Positions 16,919 through 24,819 of a stretch of DNA of 64,000 bases are shown here, piece after piece (the first letter of the stretch is position 1; each line of letters starts with the position of its first letter). The DNA lies in assembly GCF_015163075.1 (NCBI RefSeq), contig NZ_JADDXU010000001.1, positions 62,001 to 126,000 of the forward strand, read 5' to 3'. The stretch comes from Streptomyces justiciae (GTDB taxonomy: Bacteria; Actinomycetota; Actinomycetes; Streptomycetales; Streptomycetaceae). The notes beneath the pieces were generated by a model, which saw nothing but the letters and a program-made list of their open reading frames with translations, was not told the DNA's origin and made no database searches. The position numbers were made by a program, and so were the translations under genes.

Positions 16919-19107
16919 TGGCATCCCGCTCAAGCCGTCCCGGGCCCGCTACCGGAGCCCGTGACGGCTCCCGTCGCCGTCTGCCCCTGCGCCTGCTGCT
17001 GCCGCTGCTCGTCCTCGTCGCGATGATGGCGATGCTGATGCTGCGCGGCTACGTCCACAGCGAGATCCTCGCCGACTACCGGGTGGCGCCCGCCACGGCC
17101 AACGACAAGGTGCCGCAGGACATCCTCAAGGGCGGCCCGGTCATCGACACCCGCAGCGGCCGCAGCACCACCATGACCGTGCCGGACGACAGTGTCGTCC
17201 TCACCTTCGACGACGGCCCGGACCCCACCTGGACCCCGAGGGTCCTGGACACCCTGAAGAAGAACGACGCGCACGCCGTCTTCTTCATCACCGGCACCAT
17301 GGCCTCCCGCTACCCCGACCTCGTCCAGCGCATGGTCGACGAGGGCCACGAGATCGGGCTGCACACCTTCAACCACCCCGACCTGTCCTACCAGTCGAAG
17401 AAGCGCATCGACTGGGAGCTCTCCCAGAACCAGCTCGCGCTCGCGGGCTCGGTGGGCATCCGCAGCTCGCTGTTCCGGCCGCCGTACTCCTCCAAGGCCG
17501 CGAACATGGACAACAACTCCTGGCCGGTCACCGAGTACATCGGCAGCCGCGGCTACATCACCATCGTCAACGACACGGACAGCGAGGACTGGCGCAAGCC
17601 GGGTGTCGAGGAGATCATCCGCAACTCCACGCCCAAGAAGGGCCACGGCGGGATCGTCCTGATGCACGACTCCGGCGGCGACCGCCACCAGACCGTACAG
17701 GCACTGGACCAGCTCCTTCCCCAGCTCAAGGCGAAGGGCTACAAGTTCCAGAACCTCACCGAGGCGCTGAACGCGCCGAGTGCGCACACCCCGGTCACCG
17801 GTCTGGAACTGTGGAAGGGCAAGGCCTGGATCCTCCTGGTCGACGCCTCCGACAACATCACCGCCGTCCTCGTCGTCTGCCTCGCGGTCATCGGCTTCCT
17901 CGTCTTCGCCCGCTTCGGCCTGATGCTGCTGCTCTCCGGCATCCACGCCCGCCGCACCCGCCGCCGCGACTTCCGCTGGGGCCCGCTGCCGGTCACCGAA
18001 CCGGTGTCGGTGCTGGTGCCCGCGTACAACGAGGCCAAGTGCATCGAGAACACCGTGCGTTCCCTGATGCGCAGCGAGCACCCCATCGAGGTCATCGTCA
18101 TCGACGACGGCTCCAGCGACGGCACCGCCCGGCTGGTCGAAGGGCTCGGCCTGCCCAACGTACGGGTCATCCGGCAGCTCAACGCGGGCAAGCCCGCCGC
18201 CCTCAACCGCGGCCTGGCCAACGCCCGGTACGACCTGATCGTGATGATGGACGGCGACACCGTCTTCGAACCGGCCACCGTCCGCGAACTCGTCCAGCCC
18301 TTCGCCGACCCGCGCGTCGGCGCGGTCGCCGGCAACGCCAAGGTCGGCAACAAGGACACCCTGATCGGCGCCTGGCAGCACATCGAGTACGTGATGGGCT
18401 TCAACCTCGACCGCCGGATGTACGACGTCCTTCAGTGCATGCCGACCATCCCCGGCGCCGTCGGCGCGTTCCGCCGCTCCGCCCTGGAGCGGGTCGGCGG
18501 CATGAGCGACGACACCCTCGCCGAGGACACCGACATCACCATGGCGATGCACCGGGACGGCTGGCGGGTCGTCTACGCCGAGAAGGCCCGCGCCTGGACC
18601 GAGGCCCCGGAATCCGTCCAGCAGTTGTGGTCCCAGCGCTACCGGTGGTCGTACGGCACCATGCAGGCGATCTGGAAGCACCGCAGGGCGCTGGTGGAAC
18701 GCGGTCCCTCCGGGCGCTTCGGCCGCGTCGGGCTGCCGCTCGTCTCCCTCTTCATGGTCCTCGCGCCGCTGCTCGCGCCGCTGATCGACGTGTTCCTCGT
18801 CTACGGCCTGGTCTTCGGGCCCACCGACAAGACGATCCTCGCCTGGTTCGGCGTCCTCGCCATCCAACTGGTCTGCGCCGCCTACGCGTTCATCCTGGAC
18901 CGGGAACGCCTGACCCCGCTGATCTCGCTGCCGCTCCAGCAGATCCTCTACCGCCAGCTCATGTACGTCGTGCTGCTCCAGTCCTGGATCACGGCGCTCA
19001 CCGGCGGCCGGCTGCGCTGGCAGAAGCTGCGCCGCAAGGGCGGCGTCTCCGCCCCGCCGAGCGCGCCCGCCGGACGTCAGCAGGTCATGGGCGGGAGGCC
19101 CGTCTGA
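16918..19107 (+). CDS. matB: MatB-like bifunctional polysaccharide deacetylase / GT2 synthase
   Basis: A 729-residue membrane protein with an N-terminal anchor (LPLRLLLPLLVLVAMMAML). An extracellular NodB-type deacetylase domain spans about residues 85-290: TFDDGP with Asp98/Asp99, metal ligands H149 and H153 in LHTFNH, RPPY, and LMHDSGG. After another helix comes a processive family 2 glycosyltransferase: VSVLVPAYNE from residue 363, DGD at 445-447, EDTD at 536-539 and QRYRW at 573-577. C-terminal membrane helices complete it. Such a fusion joins polymerisation and partial deacetylation of beta-1,6-GlcNAc, which are the separate jobs of PgaC and PgaB in other bacteria. It is coupled to matA in front and to the acyltransferase behind by TGATG overlaps. 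Confidence 0.88.
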   Translation: MASRSSRPGPATGARDGSRRRLPLRLLLPLLVLVAMMAMLMLRGYVHSEILADYRVAPATANDKVPQDILKGGPVIDTRSGRSTTMTVPDDSVVLTFDDGPDPTWTPRVLDTLKKNDAHAVFFITGTMASRYPDLVQRMVDEGHEIGLHTFNHPDLSYQSKKRIDWELSQNQLALAGSVGIRSSLFRPPYSSKAANMDNNSWPVTEYIGSRGYITIVNDTDSEDWRKPGVEEIIRNSTPKKGHGGIVLMHDSGGDRHQTVQALDQLLPQLKAKGYKFQNLTEALNAPSAHTPVTGLELWKGKAWILLVDASDNITAVLVVCLAVIGFLVFARFGLMLLLSGIHARRTRRRDFRWGPLPVTEPVSVLVPAYNEAKCIENTVRSLMRSEHPIEVIVIDDGSSDGTARLVEGLGLPNVRVIRQLNAGKPAALNRGLANARYDLIVMMDGDTVFEPATVRELVQPFADPRVGAVAGNAKVGNKDTLIGAWQHIEYVMGFNLDRRMYDVLQCMPTIPGAVGAFRRSALERVGGMSDDTLAEDTDITMAMHRDGWRVVYAEKARAWTEAPESVQQLWSQRYRWSYGTMQAIWKHRRALVERGPSGRFGRVGLPLVSLFMVLAPLLAPLIDVFLVYGLVFGPTDKTILAWFGVLAIQLVCAAYAFILDRERLTPLISLPLQQILYRQLMYVVLLQSWITALTGGRLRWQKLRRKGGVSAPPSAPAGRQQVMGGRPV

Positions 19108-20363
19108 TGAGCACGCCCTACTACCCCCCTTCGTCTCAGAAAGCCGTGGACGTGACCGTTCCCCTCGTGCCGACCGTCCCCGAGCAGCAGCAGCCGCCCC
19201 AGGAAGCCCGGCCGAAGGGCCCCGTCCGCGACCGCTACTTCGACCTGCTGCGCGCCCTCGCCCTGTTCCGCGTCGTCCTCTATCACCTGACCGGCTGGGC
19301 CTGGCTGCCGCTGGTGTTCCCGTCCATGGGCGTGATGTTCGCCCTCGCCGGCAACCTCATGGCCCGCTCGCTCAAGCGCCCGGCCGCGCAGGTCATCAAG
19401 AGCCGCATCCGTCGGCTGCTGCCGCCGCTGTGGGTGCTCGGGGTCGTGGGCGTCACCGGCATGGTCGTGCAGGGCTGGGGTCCGTCGGACGACGGCCACC
19501 CGGGCTGGTGGTGGCTCCATCTCACCTACTGGGTCCTGCCGTTGAGCGACCCGCCGTACGCCGAGGGGCTGCCCGGCGTGCACGGCTACCTCGCCGAGAA
19601 CTGGGCCGTGGACCTCGCCGGACCGCTCTGGTACATCCGCGCCTATCTCTGGTACGTCCTGCTGTCGCCGTTCCTGTTGAAGGCGCTGCGCGCCCTGCCG
19701 GTCGCCACGGTCTTCGCGCCGATCGCGCTGTCCGCCGCCTTCGAGTTCGGCTACATCACGCTGCCCGGCGAGCGCATCCCCTCCGCCCTCACCGACTTCA
19801 GCACCTTCGGCGCCTGCTGGATCCTCGGCATGGCCCACCAGGAGGGCCTCCTCAAGAAACTGCCGCGCTACGTCGTCCCGTCCGTCGCGCCCGCCATCGC
19901 CCTGCTCGGCCTCTGGTACGCGACCAAGCACGACTTCTCCCAGGGCAACGACCTCGACAGCATGCCCTTCGCGCAGGCCCTGTGGTCGCTGGGCACGGTC
20001 ATGATCCTGCTGCACGTCAGCCCGTCCTGGTCCGAGTGGCCCAAGCGGCTGAAGCGCTTCGACCGGCCGATCACGCTCCTCAACTCCCGTGCCGTGACGA
20101 TCTATCTGTGGCACAACACCTGCATCGTCGTCGCGATGACGATCTGGGACCGGCTGTGGGGCATCGACCTGATGTGGCAGCACTTCTCCTGGCTCCTGGA
20201 GAGCCCGTGGCCGGTGCTGGTCTTCGCCTGGATCCTCATCGGCAGCTGCATCGTCTGGTTCGGCTGGGCGGAGGACCTCGCCGCCAAGCGCAGGCCGCAG
20301 CTGTGGCCGGACGGGTCGCAGGGCAGGCGGACGCGTCCCAAGTCCGGTTCGCACCGCGCCTGA
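19107..20363 (+). CDS. Membrane acyltransferase (acyltransferase 3 family) of mat operon
   Basis: A 418-residue multi-pass protein of the acyltransferase 3/OafA type. The N-terminal signature RYFDLLRALALFRVVLYH has the family's Arg and His, and about ten hydrophobic segments follow. The start overlaps the matB stop as TGATG, so it is translated with the glycan synthase. The likely role is O-acylation (acetyl or succinyl) of the exported polysaccharide, comparable in concept to IcaC/WssH-type modifiers. IcaC itself has been suggested to be an O-succinylase or exporter. No SGNH domain is attached. The stop lies just before the CTCAA repeat block, so the block cannot be part of this gene. Confidence 0.8.
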   Translation: MSTPYYPPSSQKAVDVTVPLVPTVPEQQQPPQEARPKGPVRDRYFDLLRALALFRVVLYHLTGWAWLPLVFPSMGVMFALAGNLMARSLKRPAAQVIKSRIRRLLPPLWVLGVVGVTGMVVQGWGPSDDGHPGWWWLHLTYWVLPLSDPPYAEGLPGVHGYLAENWAVDLAGPLWYIRAYLWYVLLSPFLLKALRALPVATVFAPIALSAAFEFGYITLPGERIPSALTDFSTFGACWILGMAHQEGLLKKLPRYVVPSVAPAIALLGLWYATKHDFSQGNDLDSMPFAQALWSLGTVMILLHVSPSWSEWPKRLKRFDRPITLLNSRAVTIYLWHNTCIVVAMTIWDRLWGIDLMWQHFSWLLESPWPVLVFAWILIGSCIVWFGWAEDLAAKRRPQLWPDGSQGRRTRPKSGSHRA

Positions 20364-20372
20364 TGACTCTTT

Positions 20373-20522
20373 CTCAATTGAGGCTCAAACAGAGCCTCAA
20401 TTGAAGCTCAAAAACGCGGGATCAGGCTCAATTGAAGCTCAGAAGACTCAAGTAGCCCTCGCTCGTGGCTGGTAGCCCGTGGAAGGATCTTGCCTGCGCG
20501 GCAACGCCGAAGGGGAAAGGCG
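20373..20522 (+). promoter_or_regulatory. Phased CTCAA repeats plus conserved leader block before subtilase
   Basis: CTCAA/CTCAG pentamers begin at 20373, 20384, 20396, 20407, 20427, 20438 and 20447, mostly 11 bp apart and forming three pairs. Further down lie GTGGAAGGATC (20479-20489), 13 variable bases and AACGCCGAAGGGGAAAGGCG (20503-20522). The same series occurs on the minus strand before the secreted-protein gene at 23715-24479. The spacing there is identical: 41 bases from the last CTCAG to GTGG, and 13 bases between the two conserved boxes. Direct repeats one helical turn apart suggest an activator of SARP or AfsR type. The downstream boxes may be core promoter or 5' leader. The region holds no gene. 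Confidence 0.8.
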
Positions 20523-20592
20523 AAACCGTGTCCTGGAGCAACGCCAGGGTAATTCACGGTAATTCACCTTCCTATTTCGAGAGTGCCATGCC

Positions 20593-22965
20593 ATGAAGAG
20601 ACAGATATGGGCTACGGTCGCCACTTTGCTGATGACCGTGAGCCTGGGAGCAATTCCCGCCTATGCCACGGAAATATCGACCACGGCGGTCACGGAATCC
20701 GATCCCATCGACCCGCCGCTCTACGACGAGACCGCCGACGGCGGCACTGTCCGCGTCAATGTCGTCACCGAGGACCGCGGAGATCTCGCCACCGCGGCGA
20801 GCGCCGGTGAGACGCTGCTGTCCTTCAAGACGCTGCCCGTGGTCACGCTGGAGGTGGACAAGGGCGGCCTGGACGACCTGGCGGCCCAGCCGGGCGTCGT
20901 CAGCGTCACCGAGGACGAACTGGTCGCGCCGTCGCTCGACGAGAGCGTCCCGGTCATCGGCGGCGACAAGGCCATCGCGGCCGGCAAGACCGGCAAGGGC
21001 AGCGCGATCGCCGTCCTGGACACCGGGGTCGCCGCCAACCACCCGTTCCTCAAGGGCCGGGTCACCACCGAGGCCTGCTTCTCGCCGGTCGACGCCAACT
21101 ACGGCGCCACCAGCCTGTGCGGCAACGGCGCGGCCGCCCAGGAGGGCACCGGCGCCGCGAGCGCGAGCACCTGCGCGGCCATCGCCGAGTGCGACCACGG
21201 CACCCACGTGGCCGGCATCGCGGCCGGTGACGGCACCGGCCTGAGCGGTGCCCCCGCCACCGGTGTCGCCCCCGGCGCCGACATCGTCGCCATCCAGGTC
21301 TTCTCCCGGCTCGACTCCACCAAGTACTGCGGCGCCACCAACCCGTGCATCCGCAGCTTCACCAGCGCCCAGATCGCGGCCCTGGAGAAGGTGCTGGCGC
21401 TCAAGCAGGCCGGCACGCCCATCGTCGCCGCCAACCTGAGCCTGGGCTCGGCGAGTTACAGCACCGCCTGCACCAAGGACGCCCGCAAGACCATCATCGA
21501 CAGCCTCTACGAGGCCGGTGTCGCCACGGTGGTCGCGGCCGGCAACAACGGCAGCGCGACCGCGGTGACCGCCCCCGCCTGCGTGCCCAACGCCGTCTCG
21601 GTCGGCGCCACGACCGACGACGACGAGGTCGCCTCCTTCTCCAACCACGGCCCGCTGCTCGACGTCCTCGCCCCCGGCAACGGCATCGTCTCCTCGGTCC
21701 TGACCGGGTACGACTCCAAGAGCGGCACCTCCATGGCCACCCCGCACGTCGCCGGCGCCTTCGCCGTCCTGCGCCAGGCCTACCCGGACAAGACCCTCGC
21801 CGAGCTGGAGGCGCTGCTGAAGTCGACCGGCGCGCCGGTCACCGACGAGGCGGGCGTGACCGTACCCCGTATCGACGTCGGCAAGGCGGTCGGCGCCGCG
21901 ACGCCCGCGCCGGACCCGGAGCCCGCCGACACCACCCGCCGTACGAAGATCCTCAACGACGCCTCGTACGCCATCCCGGACCTGGGTACCGTCCAGTCGC
22001 CGATCACCGTCTCCGGCGTCACCGGCAACGCGCCCAAGGCCCTCCAGGTCTCCGTGGCCGTCACCCACGACTGGCTCGGCGAGGTGAAGATCGACCTGGT
22101 CGCCCCTGACGGTCAGACGTACGCCCTGAAGGCCACCAACGGCACCGAGCCGGGCGGCACGCTGACCAAGACGTACACCGTCGACGCGAGCGTCTCCCCG
22201 GCGAGCGGCACCTGGAAGCTCCAGGTCGCCGACAAGTCCTCCGGCGGCACCGGCACCATCGACGACTGGGCGCTGACGTTCCCGACCCCGTTCGCGAAGA
22301 CGACCTCCGCCGCCGTCCCGGACGCGGCGACCCTCACCTCCGAGATCACGGTGGACGGCGTCACCGGCAGCGCCTCCGGCGCGCTCCAGGCGTCCGTGAA
22401 CGTCACCCACGAGTGGCTGGGCGAGGTGAAGATCGACCTGGTCGCTCCGGACGGTCAGACGTACGCCCTGAAGGCCACCAACGGCACCGACCCGGGGGGC
22501 ACGCTCAACAAGACGTACACCGTCGACGCGAGCGCCTCCGCGGCCAACGGCACCTGGAAGCTCCTGGTCGCCGACAAGTCGGCGGGCGGCACCGGCACCC
22601 TGAACAACTGGTCCCTGACCTTCCCGTCGATCGAGAGCCAGTCCACGTACGCGATCCCGGACGCCGGCACCCTCCAGGCGCCGATCACCCTGGCCGGCGT
22701 CTCCGGCAACGCGCCGAAGACCTTGAAGGTCTCCCTCGACCTCACCCACGACTGGCTCGGCGAGGTGAAGATCGACCTGGTCGCCCCGAACGGCCTGGTC
22801 TACGCCGTGAAGGCCACCAACGGCACGGACCCGGGCGGCACGCTCAACAAGGTCTACACGGTCGACGCGAGCGCCTCTCCGATCGCGGGCACCTGGAAGC
22901 TCCAGGTCGCCGACAAGTCGGCGGGCGGGACCGGAACGCTGGACGACTGGGCGCTGACCTTCTGA
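20593..22965 (+). CDS. Secreted S8 subtilisin-like protease with three P-domains
   Basis: A 790-residue exported serine protease. The signal peptide covers residues 1-25 (ending IPAYA) and an I9-like propeptide reaches about residue 115. The catalytic domain has Asp143 (VLDTGVAANHP), His202 (DHGTHVAG), oxyanion Asn318 (AAGNNGSA) and Ser380 (SGTSMATPHVAG). Three tandem proprotein-convertase P-domains of about 112 residues each follow from residue 455, nearly identical to each other (DWLGEVKIDLVAPDGQTYAL). They should help folding or substrate contact. A paralogue lies inverted at 25803-28199. The start is preceded only by a GAGAG-like site. The upstream CTCAA block and shared leader suggest co-regulation with the secreted protein at 23715-24479. 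Confidence 0.92.
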   Translation: MKRQIWATVATLLMTVSLGAIPAYATEISTTAVTESDPIDPPLYDETADGGTVRVNVVTEDRGDLATAASAGETLLSFKTLPVVTLEVDKGGLDDLAAQPGVVSVTEDELVAPSLDESVPVIGGDKAIAAGKTGKGSAIAVLDTGVAANHPFLKGRVTTEACFSPVDANYGATSLCGNGAAAQEGTGAASASTCAAIAECDHGTHVAGIAAGDGTGLSGAPATGVAPGADIVAIQVFSRLDSTKYCGATNPCIRSFTSAQIAALEKVLALKQAGTPIVAANLSLGSASYSTACTKDARKTIIDSLYEAGVATVVAAGNNGSATAVTAPACVPNAVSVGATTDDDEVASFSNHGPLLDVLAPGNGIVSSVLTGYDSKSGTSMATPHVAGAFAVLRQAYPDKTLAELEALLKSTGAPVTDEAGVTVPRIDVGKAVGAATPAPDPEPADTTRRTKILNDASYAIPDLGTVQSPITVSGVTGNAPKALQVSVAVTHDWLGEVKIDLVAPDGQTYALKATNGTEPGGTLTKTYTVDASVSPASGTWKLQVADKSSGGTGTIDDWALTFPTPFAKTTSAAVPDAATLTSEITVDGVTGSASGALQASVNVTHEWLGEVKIDLVAPDGQTYALKATNGTDPGGTLNKTYTVDASASAANGTWKLLVADKSAGGTGTLNNWSLTFPSIESQSTYAIPDAGTLQAPITLAGVSGNAPKTLKVSLDLTHDWLGEVKIDLVAPNGLVYAVKATNGTDPGGTLNKVYTVDASASPIAGTWKLQVADKSAGGTGTLDDWALTF
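21955..22965 (+). repeat. Three tandem P-domain coding repeats
   Basis: Three direct repeats of roughly 336 bases encode the P-domains of the first subtilase. The copies share long identical DNA stretches, for example GGCGAGGTGAAGATCGACCT near 22078, 22420 and 22760, and GTACACCGTCGACGCGAGC near 22173 and 22515. High DNA identity, not just protein similarity, points to recent duplication or gene conversion. Copy number may differ between strains. Confidence 0.85.
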
Positions 22966-22983
22966 GCCCACCGCAGGAACGAG

Positions 22984-23020
22984 GACGCCCGGCCGGGATC
23001 ACCCCGGCCGGGCGTCTCTT
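22984..23020 (+). terminator. Intrinsic terminator after subtilase 1
   Basis: A perfect 14-bp stem (GACGCCCGGCCGGG / CCCGGCCGGGCGTC) with a 5-base loop is followed by TCTTT. It lies 18 bases after the protease stop and before the convergent acetyltransferase stop, so it may serve both directions. Confidence 0.88.
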
Positions 23021-23035
23021 TGGCGTTGCCGGGAA

Positions 23036-23578
23036 CTAGCCCTGCACGCCCTGCTTCCACTCGTCGGCGAGCAGGCCGAGGACCACCTCGTCCATGAACT
23101 CGCCCAGCACCCAGGCCGAGGAGCGCAGGACGCCCTCGCGGACGAAGCCGTTGCGCTCGGCGGACCGCAGCATCCCGACGTTGTCCGGCAGCGTCTCGAC
23201 CTGGAGGCGGTGCAGGCCCCGTACGACGAAGCCGTAGTGGCACAGCACGGCGACCACGTCGGTGCCGTAGCCCTTGCCGCGGGCGGACGGCAGCAGGCCG
23301 AGGCCGACGTGCGCGCACCGGTGGTGGGTGTCGATGCCCCACAGCGTCGCGGCGCCGACCAGCTCGCCGCTCTCCAGGTCCACCACGGAGAACGGGAGGT
23401 TCTCCTGGTCCGTGGGATCCACCACGAACTTCCCGCCCTGGATGCCCGGCGGGATCGGCCGCCAGGGCCGCCCGTCGGCCCGCGACGTGTTGACCACGTC
23501 GTCGTAGAGCTCGCTCTGCAGGACCGGGACGTCGTCCTCGTGGCGGGCCCTCAGCCCGACCTTGGTGCCTTTAAGCAT
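23036..23578 (-). CDS. GNAT acetyltransferase, RimJ/RimL type
   Basis: A 180-residue GNAT-fold protein of the ribosomal-protein/aminoacyl N-acetyltransferase group. It has the substrate-side LRARHEDDVPVL start, the acetyl-CoA loop LLPSARGKGYGTDVV (Q/RxxGxG/A form) and the later LHRLQVETLPDNVGMLRSAERNGF, which is typical of the family. It should transfer acetyl from acetyl-CoA to an amine on a small molecule, peptide or protein; the acceptor is not predictable. It converges on the first subtilase across a strong terminator. It stands alone, separated from the secreted-protein gene upstream by a long hairpin, so it is probably transcribed from its own promoter. Confidence 0.88.
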   Translation of the reverse strand: MLKGTKVGLRARHEDDVPVLQSELYDDVVNTSRADGRPWRPIPPGIQGGKFVVDPTDQENLPFSVVDLESGELVGAATLWGIDTHHRCAHVGLGLLPSARGKGYGTDVVAVLCHYGFVVRGLHRLQVETLPDNVGMLRSAERNGFVREGVLRSSAWVLGEFMDEVVLGLLADEWKQGVQG

Positions 23579-23646
23579 GCAGGCTTCTTATCGGGTCGCG
23601 GCGGGCGACGGCAAACGGTTTTGAGTACGTGTTCGCATGCCGAAAA

Positions 23647-23699
23647 CCGGCAGAGCCGGCCGCGCCGAGCGAGATGCTCGGCACGACCGGCTCTGCCGG
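23647..23699 (-). terminator. Long hairpin terminator after secreted-protein gene
   Basis: Outer arms CCGGCAGAGCCGG (23647-23659) and CCGGCTCTGCCGG (23687-23699) pair perfectly. They enclose an inner stem GCCGAGC/GCTCGGC. It lies just downstream of the stop of the gene at 23715-24479 and upstream of the acetyltransferase start. There is no clear T-run, which is common for Streptomyces terminators. Confidence 0.75.
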
Positions 23700-23714
23700 T
23701 ACGGAGACGGTGGC

Positions 23715-24479
23715 CTACTTGAGGTAGCCGCCCTTGAAGCCGCTCTGGTCGGCCCAGATGCGCTCACGGGCGTCCCACGAGAAGCCGGCCCACTTGCCCT
23801 GCCAGATGGTCTCGGCGGTGGCGTTGTTCGCCGGGTCGGCGGAGATCCACTCCTTGACCGGGCTGTTGGAGAAGTCGGCGAACGGCACGTAGTTACGGTG
23901 CGAGGCCCAGCCGTTGTAGACCTTCACGACACGCGACGAGGTCGTGCGGTAGTTGACGCCGATCTTCACGGTCGTCACCTTCACGCCGAAGATGGTGTCG
24001 GAGACGGAGTACCAGGCGCTCCGGTCGTAGTAGCGGGCGCTCGGGTCGGCGAGCTCCTCCTCGGTGGTCGGCGGCGTCTCGGTCTCCTCGACGGCGAGGG
24101 TGGCCTCCAGGACGACGTCGCCGTTCGCGGCTTCCTTCCTCGTCTCGGTGGTGTAGTTCTCCTCGTCGATGGACTCGATGTCGGAGACGTCCGAGATGAA
24201 GTCGCCCAGCTCCTGGCCGCGCTGAGGGTCGTTCAGCAGGTCGACGAACTGTTCCTTGTCACCGTCGGAGAGCGCCGAGTACTGGTCCAGGGTCTCCTGG
24301 GCGTCCGTGTCGCCGAGCTCCACCTGCTCCACCAGGTAGGCCTCGTAGGCCTCGGGCGTGGTACCGGTGGTGTCGTCGGCGAACGCGGAGCCCGGCAGGG
24401 CCGCCATCGTGATCGCCGCCGCCGTGGCGACGGCCATCCCGACGAGTCTCTTGCGGTTCATCTTGGACGTGGTACGCAT
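23715..24479 (-). CDS. Secreted protein of unknown function, co-regulated with subtilase 1
   Basis: A 254-residue exported protein I do not recognise. The signal peptide ends near PGSAFA (about residue 34). An acidic helical region (residues 35-110) follows. A Trp/Tyr-rich C-terminal half (SARYYDRSAWYSVSD, KVYNGWASHRNYVPF, WQGKWAGFSWDARERIW) looks like a compact beta domain. There is no Cys in the mature part. The ATG has GGAGG nine bases upstream. The upstream region carries the same CTCAA pairs and conserved GTGGAAGGATC/AACGCC block as the subtilase gene at 20593, so the two should respond to one regulator. The protein could be a protease substrate, inhibitor or partner; this is speculation. 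Confidence 0.8.
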   Translation of the reverse strand: MRTTSKMNRKRLVGMAVATAAAITMAALPGSAFADDTTGTTPEAYEAYLVEQVELGDTDAQETLDQYSALSDGDKEQFVDLLNDPQRGQELGDFISDVSDIESIDEENYTTETRKEAANGDVVLEATLAVEETETPPTTEEELADPSARYYDRSAWYSVSDTIFGVKVTTVKIGVNYRTTSSRVVKVYNGWASHRNYVPFADFSNSPVKEWISADPANNATAETIWQGKWAGFSWDARERIWADQSGFKGGYLK

Positions 24480-24566
24480 ATCTACTGCCTCCGTTACGTG
24501 GATGAGTACACGAACTGAAATAAGCAGTAGGGAAAGCGCGATGATTCGCCCCCCTACAAGCGTTTC

Positions 24567-24703
24567 CGCCTTTCCCCTTCGGCGTTCCCGCTTGTCTTTG
24601 ATCCTTCCACAGGGAATAGGGGGTTGAGGAGCTCAAATAGCCTTTCCTGAGGATCAATTGAGGTTCTGGGGTTTGAACTCGCTTTATTTGAGCTCTGGTT
24701 GAG
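24567..24703 (-). promoter_or_regulatory. CTCAA repeats plus conserved leader block before secreted-protein gene
   Basis: Read on the minus strand, CTCAA pentamers begin at 24703 and 24692 (11 apart) and CTCAA/CTCAG at 24662 and 24651 (11 apart). GTGGAAGGATC follows at 24610-24600 and AACGCCGAAGGGGAAAGGCG at 24586-24567. Order, phasing and distances match the block at 20373-20522. The first CTCAA begins right after the stop of the 34-residue gene. A CGCC-N10-GGCG inverted repeat in the last box could form a small leader hairpin. Confidence 0.8.
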
Positions 24704-24808
24704 CTATTTCTTGGTGAGAAAGCGGCCGAGCAGGATCACGCCCGTGATGAGGGCGGCCGCGACGACGGCGATCACTATCTTCATGCTGGTGTCCATGGCG
24801 CCGAACAT
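24704..24808 (-). CDS. 34-residue membrane microprotein
   Basis: A short gene encoding 34 residues: a short N-terminus (MFGAMDTSM), one hydrophobic helix (KIVIAVVAAALITGVILLGR) and a basic end FLTKK. GGGAG lies seven bases before the ATG, and the start is 11 bases after the stop of the XRE gene. It is therefore likely the third cistron of the DUF2975-XRE operon. It is too short for standard gene callers. Codon use is Streptomyces-like. A single-pass peptide beside a membrane protein/regulator pair may modulate that membrane protein or act as a small toxin-like peptide. Nothing in the sequence decides between these. Confidence 0.65.
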   Translation of the reverse strand: MFGAMDTSMKIVIAVVAAALITGVILLGRFLTKK

Positions 24809-24819
24809 GTCGTGTCTCC

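Noticed and set aside
20373..20451. CRISPR-like array from CTCAATTGA repeats
   Set aside because: Repeat units are only 5-9 bases and spacers 6-15; no cas genes are near. Helical phasing fits protein-binding sites.
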